Part shown: positions 1 through 5,495 of the stretch, piece by piece
How positions within the stretch are numbered: the stretch's first letter is position 1
Layout of the letters: every line of letters begins with the position of its first letter
Source: Acholeplasmataceae bacterium UBA4853
GTDB lineage: Bacteria > Bacillota_I > Bacilli_A > Acholeplasmatales > Acholeplasmataceae
Assembly (NCBI GenBank): GCA_002399815.1
Contig: DHEJ01000006.1
Span: forward strand, 3,422 to 14,813
Direction of reading: 5' to 3'
Length of the DNA: 11,392 nucleotides
Position numbers and translations under genes: made by a program
Notes under the pieces: model-generated
The model's input: the letters and a program-made list of their open reading frames with translations, nothing else
What the model was told of the DNA's origin: nothing
Database searches by the model: none

Positions 1-1083
1 GATGGGGTTGTTGTAAGTAGCTCAACTGATTATATTTCAATTGAGGATTTAAATATGGTCATTGATATTATTTTAAGAGACTATTTTAAACCCAGTGACT
101 TATTCACACTGAGAAATATTACCTATACAAGATTAGGTAAAATTGCTTATATGGGTAAAGTTGTTGATCCAGTTATGAATCCTAAATACGCAATTATTGT
201 TATATCAAATGCATCTGAATATATTTCTGATATGACCGGTAATGTACCTTTTTATGCCACATTAGCATTCTTAAACATTTTAGTTTTAGGTAATGTAATT
301 ATCTGGTTATGGAGTGGTAGTGCGGTTAAAAAGATTAAGATACTTCAAGATGTTGTCGATCAAATGATTAAAGATGATTATGAAACAAAGGTAGTTGTTG
401 AAGGTGGGTCCGAAGAAATTAGGGGACTTGCAGATGCCATTGATAACATGCGTCAAGAAATTAAAAATAATGAAGATACAAAAAAAGAAATGATACAAAA
501 CCTGGGTCATGATTTAAAAACACCGATTGCTGTAATTAAATCCTATGCAGAAGCAATATTAGATGGCATAGAGGATAAAGAGTCAGCTTCTTTAATTGTT
601 AAACAATCTGATGTTTTAAATAAAAAAGTCAAACAAATTATTGAATATTCGAAGATTGGATATATGGATTTAAATGGACCACTTGAAGAGGTTTCATTCA
701 AAGAAATTATTATGCAAGTTGTTAATCATTATAAATATATTACAGATGCAAACTTTATTTTAGATTTAGAAACAGATTGGAAACATCAAATGATTAAGGA
801 AAATGTGTATGTAGCAATTTCTAATATTATTGATAATGCTGTTAGATATGTTAAATCTAAAATTGTGATTCAACTAAAAAATAAAAAACTCACCATTTTT
901 AATGATGGTGAGCATATCGAACCTTCCGTATTACCTAAGATTTTTAAAGCATATGAAAAAGGTAGTAAGGGTCAATTTGGATTGGGACTTGCTATTGTTA
1001 AGGAAACTATGGATAGATTTGGATTAAAAGTGGATGTAACGAATCACGCAAATGGTGTATTATTTACGATAGAGCTGCAATAA
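1..1083 (+). CDS. Sensor histidine kinase of a two-component system, 5' end cut off
   Basis: The reading frame is open from base 1 to the TAA at 1081-1083, giving 360 codons without the true start. Codons 1-82 look like the end of an extracytoplasmic sensor region. A hydrophobic membrane segment lies at about codons 84-104, followed by a HAMP-like linker (about 105-155). The H-box NLGHDLKTP carries the phosphoacceptor His at codon 170. The ATPase domain shows an N-box (NIIDN, codons 275-279), a G1 box (NDGE, from 301), an F-box-like FKAYEKG and a G2 box (GLGLAIV, from 327). By family knowledge it autophosphorylates on His and passes the phosphate to a response regulator, probably encoded upstream outside the window. 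The signal sensed cannot be told. An internal ATG at 55 is unlikely to be the start because coding sequence continues upstream of it. Confidence 0.93.
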   Translation, partial: DGVVVSSSTDYISIEDLNMVIDIILRDYFKPSDLFTLRNITYTRLGKIAYMGKVVDPVMNPKYAIIVISNASEYISDMTGNVPFYATLAFLNILVLGNVIIWLWSGSAVKKIKILQDVVDQMIKDDYETKVVVEGGSEEIRGLADAIDNMRQEIKNNEDTKKEMIQNLGHDLKTPIAVIKSYAEAILDGIEDKESASLIVKQSDVLNKKVKQIIEYSKIGYMDLNGPLEEVSFKEIIMQVVNHYKYITDANFILDLETDWKHQMIKENVYVAISNIIDNAVRYVKSKIVIQLKNKKLTIFNDGEHIEPSVLPKIFKAYEKGSKGQFGLGLAIVKETMDRFGLKVDVTNHANGVLFTIELQ

Positions 1084-1480
1084 TCATTGCTGCTCTATTT
1101 TTATAATCATCACTATGTAATTCACTGGAATGATTATAGAATTTTAGATCGATATCTTTTGATTCATATCTAGGGATAATATGGACATGATAGTGAAATA
1201 CTGTTTGACCTGCTGTTTCACCGTTATTGTTTAATAAGTTAATACCACCAGGGTTAAATGCTTTTTTAATTGCAACAGATAGGTTTTGAACGACGACAAA
1301 TAAATGTTTTAAAGTACTTTCGGGTACTTCAAATATGTTTTTGTATGGGGCTTTTGTTACAACTAATGTATGACCGTTGGTTGCCTGAGTAATATCTAAA
1401 AATGCGATGACTTCATCATCTTCATAGACGATATGCGCAGGGATTTCACGTTTTATGATTTTTGTAAATATTGTATCCAT
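1064..1480 (-). CDS. HIT-family nucleotide hydrolase/transferase
   Basis: A 138-residue HIT-superfamily protein, the usual length for bacterial Hint/Hit proteins (compare B. subtilis Hit). The N-terminal pattern FTKIIKREIPAHIVYEDD and the middle GHTLVV are typical. The signature His triad HYHVHIIP occupies residues 96-103, and the central His (98) is the expected nucleophile. Family members hydrolyse nucleoside phosphoramidates or related AMP/GMP conjugates in the cytoplasm; the true substrate here is unknown. The start ATG (1478-1480) follows a good Shine-Dalgarno, GAGGTG on the minus strand. The gene has its own extended -10 promoter and is divergent from pduL. Its last 20 bp overlap the end of the convergent kinase gene. 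Confidence 0.95.
   Translation of the reverse strand: MDTIFTKIIKREIPAHIVYEDDEVIAFLDITQATNGHTLVVTKAPYKNIFEVPESTLKHLFVVVQNLSVAIKKAFNPGGINLLNNNGETAGQTVFHYHVHIIPRYESKDIDLKFYNHSSELHSDDYKNRAAMIIAALS
1069..1102 (+). terminator. Intrinsic terminator of the histidine kinase gene, inside the HIT coding region
   Basis: ATAGAGC (1069-1075) pairs with GCTCTAT (1092-1098). After one T-T mismatch (1076/1091), GCAA (1077-1080) pairs with TTGC (1087-1090), leaving the six-base loop 1081-1086. Five Ts follow at 1098-1102. The kinase stop codon TAA (1081-1083) lies in the loop. The U-tract is on the + strand only, so the element should mainly stop kinase transcription. It also encodes the last residues of the convergent HIT gene. 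Confidence 0.75.
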
Positions 1481-1502
1481 CTATTTTCACCTCTTTAGCC
1501 TA

Positions 1503-1511
1503 ATTATAACA
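1503..1511 (-). promoter_or_regulatory. Extended -10 promoter of the HIT gene
   Basis: On the minus strand this reads TGTTATAAT, a perfect extended -10 box (TGn plus TATAAT), 22 bases before the ATG with the Shine-Dalgarno GAGGTG between. No good -35 hexamer stands at 16-18 bp, which is tolerated when a TGn motif is present. Confidence 0.65.
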
Positions 1512-1522
1512 AAAATATTTGG

Positions 1523-1551
1523 TTGTAGATAGCTATTTAAAGTGATATAAT
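1523..1551 (+). promoter_or_regulatory. Promoter of pduL
   Basis: TTGTAG (1523-1528) is spaced 17 bp from TATAAT (1546-1551), which is preceded by TGA to give an extended -10 box. The predicted transcript begins near 1558, followed by the Shine-Dalgarno AAGGGAAG (1568-1575) nine bases before the ATG at 1585. It is divergent from the HIT promoter, with the two -10 boxes about 40 bp apart. Confidence 0.65.
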
Positions 1552-1584
1552 CTAATTGATTATATAGAAGGGAAGTTTAATGAT

Positions 1585-2175
1585 ATGAAAAAAATACCAG
1601 TAGGTATCTCAGGACGTCATGTGCACGTTACAAAAGAACATTTAGAAGTTTTATTCGGAAAAGGTCATGAATTAACGGTATTTAAAATGTTAAGTCAACC
1701 TGGTCAATATGCAGCAGAAGAAAAAGTGAGTGTTGTTTCACCGGATGGAAAAGTATTAGATGGTGTTAGAATTTTAGGACCTGTAAGAAGTGGTTCTCAA
1801 ATCGAAATTTCCCAAAGTGATGCAATTCGCTACAAATTTAATGCGCCAGTTCGTTCAAGTGGTGATATTAAAAATAGTGGTGCTTGTAAATTAGTTGGAC
1901 CAAATGGTGAAGTAGAATTAACTGAAGGTGTGATCATTGCTGATAGACACATTCACTTTTCACCAGAAGAAGCTGCTGAATTTGGCGTTTCTGATAAAGA
2001 TGTAGTAAGTCTTAAAATTGGTGGAATTAAACCAGGTATGTTAGATAATGTATTATGCCGTGTACATCCAAACTTTAGACTAGATTGCCATCTTGATACA
2101 GATGATGGTGCAGCATTTATGCTAAAGAATGGTGACAGTGTCACTTTAGTTAAAAAATACGTTATTGTTGAGTAA
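1585..2175 (+). CDS. pduL: PduL-type phosphate acyltransferase (phosphotransacetylase)
   Basis: A 196-residue PduL-family protein. It interconverts acyl-CoA plus phosphate with acyl phosphate plus CoA; in fermenters without Pta it makes acetyl phosphate, which acetate kinase uses for ATP. The two-domain pattern is clear: GRHVH (residues 10-14) opens the first half and ADRHIHFSPEEA (119-130) the second, with HLDTDD (169-174) near the C terminus. His 12, 14, 122, 124 and 169 match the family's metal ligands. The protein begins directly at the catalytic fold, without the N-terminal encapsulation peptide found on microcompartment PduL, and no microcompartment shell gene is nearby. A cytosolic acetyl-phosphate role is therefore more likely than propanediol use. 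It has its own promoter and terminator. Confidence 0.94.
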   Translation: MKKIPVGISGRHVHVTKEHLEVLFGKGHELTVFKMLSQPGQYAAEEKVSVVSPDGKVLDGVRILGPVRSGSQIEISQSDAIRYKFNAPVRSSGDIKNSGACKLVGPNGEVELTEGVIIADRHIHFSPEEAAEFGVSDKDVVSLKIGGIKPGMLDNVLCRVHPNFRLDCHLDTDDGAAFMLKNGDSVTLVKKYVIVE

Positions 2176-2180
2176 TTTAA

Positions 2181-2206
2181 ATAAAAGTGGCGTTTGCCAC
2201 TTTTAT
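2181..2206 (+). terminator. Terminator after pduL
   Basis: A perfect 11-bp inverted repeat: ATAAAAGTGGC (2181-2191) pairs with GCCACTTTTAT (2196-2206) around the loop GTTT. It lies five bases after the pduL stop. The T-run is part of the stem and the A-run mirrors it, so it could act in both directions. Confidence 0.8.
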
Positions 2207-2214
2207 CTACTTAT

Positions 2215-2220
2215 AAAGGA
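2215..2220 (+). promoter_or_regulatory. Ribosome binding site that fixes the start of the HD gene
   Basis: AAAGGA ends five bases before the ATG at 2226. The in-frame ATG at 2220 overlaps this Shine-Dalgarno and has no site of its own, so 2226 is the better start. Confidence 0.7.
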
Positions 2221-2225
2221 TGTTT

Positions 2226-3428
2226 ATGGTAAAAAAAGATAGACAACAAGTATTTCGTGATCCACTTTATGGTTATGTTCATATTGATTATGATGTAATC
2301 ACACAATTAATTGATTCATCGTTATTTCAAAGATTAAGAAGAATTAGACAGTTATCCGGTGTGCATATGGTCTTTCATACGGCTGAGCACTCGAGATTTT
2401 CTCATGCCTTAGGTGTGTATGAATTAGCGTATAGATTCTTACAAATACCAGAAATTAAGAATAATTTAAATGAAAGAGAATCGTTACTTTTTTTAGTGAG
2501 TGCTTTATTACATGATATTGGACATGGTGCTTATTCCCATGCTTTTGAATATGTCTTTAAAGTGAATCACGAAAAAATAGGTGCAATGTTAATTAGTAAA
2601 CATCCAGAGATTAAATCTATTTTAGATGCTATTGATTTAGAATTTGCAAACGATGTTGCAGGAATTATTTTAAAGAAGAAGAAATTCCCATTAATTGAAC
2701 AATTAATTTCCTCACAACTAGATATTGACCGCTTAGATTATCTTGAAAGAGATGCTTATTTTACCGGTGCAGCATATGGTCATATTGATTTAGATCGTTT
2801 AATGAGAGTTGTTGTCGTAAAAAATAAAAAATTAGCTTTCAAGGCATCAGGCATACATGCGATAGAAAATTATTTAGTTGCTAGATATCATATGTACTGG
2901 CAAGTTTATTATCATCCCAAAGCACGTGCTTATGAGGTGATATTAGAAAAGATTTATTTAAGAGTGAAGGATTTATTAGAAACTAATTTTGATTTTGGTC
3001 ATGATGTATCATCCTTAAAAAATGTTTTAAAAAACCCAGAAGATATGTATGCTTATTTAGAGATAGATGACTTTTATATGAATGGATTGATTGCATATTT
3101 CTTAAAGTCAAAAGATCTTGTTTTAAAGACTTTAGCAAACGACTTTTTAAATCGTAATATTTGGTCATATATTGATGATACAAAACAAAATCAAAAACTA
3201 ATTAAAGAAACCATTTTAAAGTTTTCTGAATTCGATCAAAGATATTACACCTTAAAAACATCCGTTCAACAAGGTGCTTATCAAGATAATGATCCTAAAT
3301 TAGGTGATCAAATATATATTTTAAATGAGGATAATGAAATTGTTACGTTATCTAAATATTCATCCATAGTGCATGCACTGGTGACATCAAGTATGAAATC
3401 TGATCCAAAATTTTTCCACCGTAAATGA
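2226..3428 (+). CDS. HD-domain deoxynucleotide triphosphohydrolase-like protein (SAMHD1/YwfO type)
   Basis: A 400-residue protein from the chosen ATG. The opening FRDPLYGYVHID and the segment HSRFSHALGVYELA are characteristic of the YwfO/EF1143/SAMHD1-like HD family. Expected metal ligands are His60 (in RFSHALG), His96-Asp97 (LLHDIGH) and Asp168 (in DIDRLDYLERD). Characterised relatives hydrolyse dNTPs to deoxynucleoside and triphosphate, often under nucleotide allosteric control; that activity here is inferred from family. The gene ends with TGA overlapping the ATG of rnmV (ATGA), suggesting translational coupling and showing TGA is a stop. It follows the pduL terminator with no room for a promoter between hairpin and Shine-Dalgarno, so its promoter is either inside pduL or it relies on read-through. 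Confidence 0.9.
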   Translation: MVKKDRQQVFRDPLYGYVHIDYDVITQLIDSSLFQRLRRIRQLSGVHMVFHTAEHSRFSHALGVYELAYRFLQIPEIKNNLNERESLLFLVSALLHDIGHGAYSHAFEYVFKVNHEKIGAMLISKHPEIKSILDAIDLEFANDVAGIILKKKKFPLIEQLISSQLDIDRLDYLERDAYFTGAAYGHIDLDRLMRVVVVKNKKLAFKASGIHAIENYLVARYHMYWQVYYHPKARAYEVILEKIYLRVKDLLETNFDFGHDVSSLKNVLKNPEDMYAYLEIDDFYMNGLIAYFLKSKDLVLKTLANDFLNRNIWSYIDDTKQNQKLIKETILKFSEFDQRYYTLKTSVQQGAYQDNDPKLGDQIYILNEDNEIVTLSKYSSIVHALVTSSMKSDPKFFHRK

Positions 3429-3970
3429 ATAAACCTAAATTATTTGTTGTAGAAGGCACCCACGATGAGGTATTCTTAAAAAGTATTATTCCAGGCATAT
3501 TAACAATTTCTGTTGGGGGCTCTCAAATTAAAAAAGATGTTATAGATTTTTTAATTAATCATCAAGATAAATTTGATATTATTTTATTATTAGATCCAGA
3601 TCATGCGGGTGAATATATTAGAAAGAAACTATCTAAGATATTAGATCATCCTAAACATATTTTTGTTGAACAAAAAGATGCACATTCTACTAACCGGAAA
3701 AAAATCGGGATAGAACATATGGATTCTTCATTAATCCTAAATTTATTAGCTAATGAAATTGTTCAAAAAAATCAAATGGAAAAGCTGATGTTAAGTGATC
3801 TATATGCGTTAGGATTAACTGGAAGTAAAGATTCAAAATTAAGAAGAAGTATCATAACCAATCATTTTCATTTAGGACATTGTAACAGTAAAACATTATT
3901 AGATCGATTAAGTTGGATTGGATTAACTAAAGAAGACATAAAGGCGGTTTTGGATGCAACATCAAGCTAA
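3425..3970 (+). CDS. rnmV: Ribonuclease M5, 5S rRNA maturation
   Basis: A 181-residue Toprim-domain protein, close to the usual length of about 185. KLFVVEGTHDE (residues 5-15) holds the Toprim Glu10, and LLLDPDHAGE (54-63) holds the DxD pair Asp57/Asp59 that binds metal. The conserved KIGIEHMD follows at 93-100. RNase M5 cuts 5S rRNA precursor to give the mature ends, assisted in B. subtilis by ribosomal protein L18. The start has no Shine-Dalgarno and overlaps the stop of the HD gene by four bases, so translation is probably coupled. The end overlaps ksgA by 17 bases. The rnmV-ksgA pair is a long-known Firmicutes neighbourhood (yabF-ksgA in B. subtilis), which supports the call. Confidence 0.95.
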   Translation: MNKPKLFVVEGTHDEVFLKSIIPGILTISVGGSQIKKDVIDFLINHQDKFDIILLLDPDHAGEYIRKKLSKILDHPKHIFVEQKDAHSTNRKKIGIEHMDSSLILNLLANEIVQKNQMEKLMLSDLYALGLTGSKDSKLRRSIITNHFHLGHCNSKTLLDRLSWIGLTKEDIKAVLDATSS

Positions 3971-4751
3971 AAAAAGATTCGGACAAAATTTCTTAACTGA
4001 TATAAATCTATTAAAAAAGATTGTTTTAGAATCGAATGTTTTAGGTAAAAATGTGCTTGAAATTGGTCCAGGTCTTGGTGCTTTAACACAATTTCTTGTT
4101 AAGGATGCTAAAAAATATTTAGCCTATGAAATTGATTATTCATTAGAAGATCATTTAAAAACATTTTTAGATAAAGATAGACAAATCATTTTTAAAGATT
4201 TCTTAGAAGATGATGTCAACTTGACGCTACAAAATTATTTTGGAAAAGAAGATATTCATTTAGTAGGGAATTTACCGTACTATATTACAACACCGATTAT
4301 CTTTAAGTTTCTAGAAATTAAACAACTAAAATCAGCAACAATCATGGTTCAAAAAGAAGTAGCAGAACGTATGATTAGTAAAACCAATATTAAAAGTTAT
4401 AATGCTTTTTCAGCAATTCTACAATACTATACTGAAGTTAAACATGTAGTTTCAGTAAATAAAAAGATGTTTAATCCACAACCTAAGGTTGATTCTGTTG
4501 TTGTAAAGCTAATCAAAAGAGAAAATAGATTATCAAAAGATGAAGAAGTTTTATATGAAAAAATAGTTAAGTCTGCTTTTGTACAAAAAAGAAAAACCTT
4601 ATTAAATAATTTGTCTACCGGATTTGATTTAAAGAAGGATCAATTACTAATCTTTTTAAAGAACTTCAAAATAGATGAACATACAAGAGCTGAATCATTA
4701 AGTGTAGAAAACTTCATTGAAATAACAAAACAGTGGAATAAGTATTTCTAG
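3954..4751 (+). CDS. ksgA: 16S rRNA (adenine-N6,N6) dimethyltransferase KsgA
   Basis: A 265-residue Rossmann-fold methyltransferase. KKRFGQNFL (residues 6-14) is the family N-terminal signature. EIGPGLGALT (36-45) is the S-adenosylmethionine-binding motif I, AYEID (57-61) the acidic motif II, and NLPYY (106-110) the catalytic N6-adenine motif IV. The C-terminal part has the small helical domain of the RsmA/KsgA family. It dimethylates two adjacent adenines in the 3' terminal hairpin of 16S rRNA during 30S assembly; loss gives kasugamycin resistance in other bacteria. A modest Shine-Dalgarno, AAGG (3941-3944), lies within the end of rnmV, nine bases before the ATG. The gene closes the three-gene unit, with a terminator about 50 bp downstream. 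Confidence 0.97.
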   Translation: MQHQAKKRFGQNFLTDINLLKKIVLESNVLGKNVLEIGPGLGALTQFLVKDAKKYLAYEIDYSLEDHLKTFLDKDRQIIFKDFLEDDVNLTLQNYFGKEDIHLVGNLPYYITTPIIFKFLEIKQLKSATIMVQKEVAERMISKTNIKSYNAFSAILQYYTEVKHVVSVNKKMFNPQPKVDSVVVKLIKRENRLSKDEEVLYEKIVKSAFVQKRKTLLNNLSTGFDLKKDQLLIFLKNFKIDEHTRAESLSVENFIEITKQWNKYF

Positions 4752-4799
4752 AATAAGTTAAACTATATATATTAATCAATAAGAGATTATTTGGATATG

Positions 4800-4828
4800 A
4801 AAAGGTGAGTCTTAGCACTCGCTTTTTT
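4800..4828 (+). terminator. Terminator after ksgA
   Basis: GGTGAGT (4804-4810) pairs with ACTCGCT (4817-4823) with two G-U pairs, around the loop CTTAGC, and runs into six Ts (4823-4828). The A-run upstream can extend the stem. It closes the HD-rnmV-ksgA unit. Confidence 0.8.
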
Positions 4829-4864
4829 CTATCAATAAAAAGAAAATTAAAATTCTTATGATTC

Positions 4865-4888
4865 AAATGTTTAGACTATAAAACATTT
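4865..4888. repeat. Inverted repeat, 8-bp arms
   Basis: AAATGTTT (4865-4872) and AAACATTT (4881-4888) are exact reverse complements around the eight-base loop AGACTATA. There is no U-tract, so it is not a typical terminator. The loop overlaps a -10-like TATAAA, so the repeat could be an operator or chance in AT-rich DNA. Confidence 0.45.
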
Positions 4889-4908
4889 TAAGATTTAAAG
4901 AAATAAAT

Positions 4909-4950
4909 AAACAGGACAATAGTGTATTTGTTAAGATTGAATTCCTGTTT
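4909..4950. repeat. Inverted repeat, 8-bp arms with 26-base loop
   Basis: AAACAGGA (4909-4916) and TCCTGTTT (4943-4950) are exact reverse complements. The long loop makes a simple terminator unlikely. The arms contain GC pairs, uncommon in this region. The next inverted repeat begins at the very next base. Confidence 0.5.
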
Positions 4951-4969
4951 GGTTATATAAAATATAACC
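4951..4969. repeat. 19-bp palindrome (8-bp arms, AAA centre)
   Basis: GGTTATAT (4951-4958), AAA, ATATAACC (4962-4969) form a perfect tight hairpin or operator-like palindrome. No T-run follows. It is stacked directly on the preceding inverted repeat, about 110 bp upstream of the spoVG -35 region. Confidence 0.5.
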
Positions 4970-4973
4970 TGAT

Positions 4974-5002
4974 TTATCATATCAATGCTTTAAGACTATA
5001 AA
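4974..5002 (+). promoter_or_regulatory. Possible distal promoter upstream of spoVG
   Basis: TTATCA (4974-4979; four of six matches to TTGACA) is spaced 17 bp from TATAAA (4997-5002). Transcription would start near 5009 and give spoVG a structured leader of about 110 bases. Such matches arise easily in AT-rich DNA. Confidence 0.35.
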
Positions 5003-5051
5003 TAAGGAGACGGTTTGGAACGTAATGTCACGAAACAGCCTTAAATGACAA

Positions 5052-5065
5052 TGTAAGCGCTTGAA
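5052..5065. promoter_or_regulatory. Cre-like operator candidate at the spoVG promoter
   Basis: TGTAAGCGCTTGAA matches the catabolite-responsive element consensus TGWNANCGNTNWCA at 12 of 14 positions, with the palindromic core AAGCGCTT at 5055-5062. It overlaps the spoVG -35 region, where a bound LacI/CcpA-type repressor would block polymerase. No such regulator gene is visible in this window. Confidence 0.35.
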
Positions 5066-5086
5066 ATTACAAAATTATGTTATAAT
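5061..5086 (+). promoter_or_regulatory. Proximal promoter of spoVG
   Basis: TATAAT at 5081-5086 preceded by TGT (5078-5080) forms a perfect extended -10 box. TTGAAA (5061-5066) resembles a -35 but is only 14 bp away, so the TGn motif probably carries recognition. Transcription would begin near 5093, giving a leader of about 26 bases with the strong Shine-Dalgarno AGGAGGGG (5107-5114). Confidence 0.7.
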
Positions 5087-5118
5087 ATGTTTAGCAGCAA
5101 ACAACCAGGAGGGGCAAA

Positions 5119-5403
5119 ATGCAAGTTACGGACGTGAGAGTAAGACTCGTAGCTAGTGATTCACGATTAAAGGGCGTGGTCACTATAACATTCGAGGATG
5201 CTTTTGTAGTACATGATATCCGCGTCATTGAAGGGGAAAACGGAATCTTTGTTGCAATGCCAAGCAAGAAGATGCCAAATGGTGGATTTAGAGATATAGC
5301 ACATCCAATTCATCAAGAAATGCGTAAAGTAATTGAAGAGGCGATTATTAAAGCATACAATGAAGCACTTCAAACACAAACACCAGAAGCAATCGGGGAT
5401 TAA
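5119..5403 (+). CDS. spoVG: SpoVG family nucleic-acid-binding regulator
   Basis: A 94-residue protein, nearly the length of B. subtilis SpoVG (97). The family core is intact: MQVTDVRVR at the start, FVVHDIRVI (residues 29-37), GIFVAMPSKK (42-51) and FRDIAHPI (57-64). The variable C-terminal helix follows. SpoVG affects sporulation septation in Bacillus, but in Staphylococcus, Listeria and Borrelia it is a DNA/RNA-binding regulator of many genes. Nothing else here suggests sporulation, so the regulatory role is more likely. The ribosome binding site AGGAGGGG is the strongest in the window, suggesting high expression. The gene stands as a single unit: own promoter, terminators downstream, and neighbours prs and ksgA in the Bacillus order. 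Confidence 0.96.
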   Translation: MQVTDVRVRLVASDSRLKGVVTITFEDAFVVHDIRVIEGENGIFVAMPSKKMPNGGFRDIAHPIHQEMRKVIEEAIIKAYNEALQTQTPEAIGD

Positions 5404-5407
5404 TTAA

Positions 5408-5424
5408 AACTTTAGTCTAAAGTT
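5408..5424. repeat. 17-bp palindrome just after spoVG
   Basis: AACTTTAG, T, CTAAAGTT is perfectly palindromic around one central base and begins four bases after the spoVG stop. As RNA the loop would be too tight to form fully. Read on the other strand it contains TTTAGACTA, which also occurs at 4870-4878 upstream of spoVG, so an operator is possible. Confidence 0.45.
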
Positions 5425-5445
5425 AGGTAGCACCATTATATTTTT

Positions 5446-5480
5446 AAAAAGAATTCTTTATTAGAAGAGGATTTCTTTTT
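5446..5480 (+). terminator. Possible first terminator after spoVG
   Basis: AAAAAGAA (5446-5453) pairs with TTCTTTTT (5473-5480), and TTCT (5454-5457) with AGAA (5463-5466), leaving a purine-rich bulge at 5467-5472. The stem is weak (AU-rich), but it ends in a T-run. It is less convincing than the hairpin at 5496. Confidence 0.4.
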
Positions 5481-5495
5481 ATAATTATCTGATTT

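Larger units (their letters stand above)
4752..5118 (+). other. Gene-free 367-bp region between ksgA and spoVG, rich in inverted repeats
   Basis: No reading frame longer than a few codons with a credible start was found here. Besides the ksgA terminator and the spoVG promoter it holds three 8-bp perfect inverted repeats (4865-4888, 4909-4950, 4951-4969), two copies of AGACTATAAA (4873-4882 and 4993-5002) that resemble -10 regions, and a less AT-rich segment at 5004-5066. In B. subtilis this interval carries veg, sspF, ispE, purR and yabJ; none is present. It may be an upstream control region or a small RNA locus. Neither is proven. Confidence 0.6.

Noticed and set aside
1580..1588. ATG 1580 as a start upstream of pduL.
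   Set aside because: It reaches a TGA after two codons; ATG 1585 opens the true frame.
2132..2144. Palindrome GTGACA-G-TGTCAC.
   Set aside because: It lies within well-conserved pduL coding sequence and is short enough to be chance.
2220..2225. ATG 2220 as the start of the HD gene.
   Set aside because: It overlaps the only Shine-Dalgarno; ATG 2226 is correctly spaced.
5025..5048. ATG-started 7-codon frame (MSRNSLK) upstream of spoVG.
   Set aside because: The Shine-Dalgarno is 15 bases away, too far, and nothing in the peptide suggests an attenuator.
5003..5050. Known riboswitch or T-box upstream of spoVG.
   Set aside because: None of the conserved cores I know (T-box, SAM, TPP, purine, THF, preQ1) is present; only simple complementary arms are seen.
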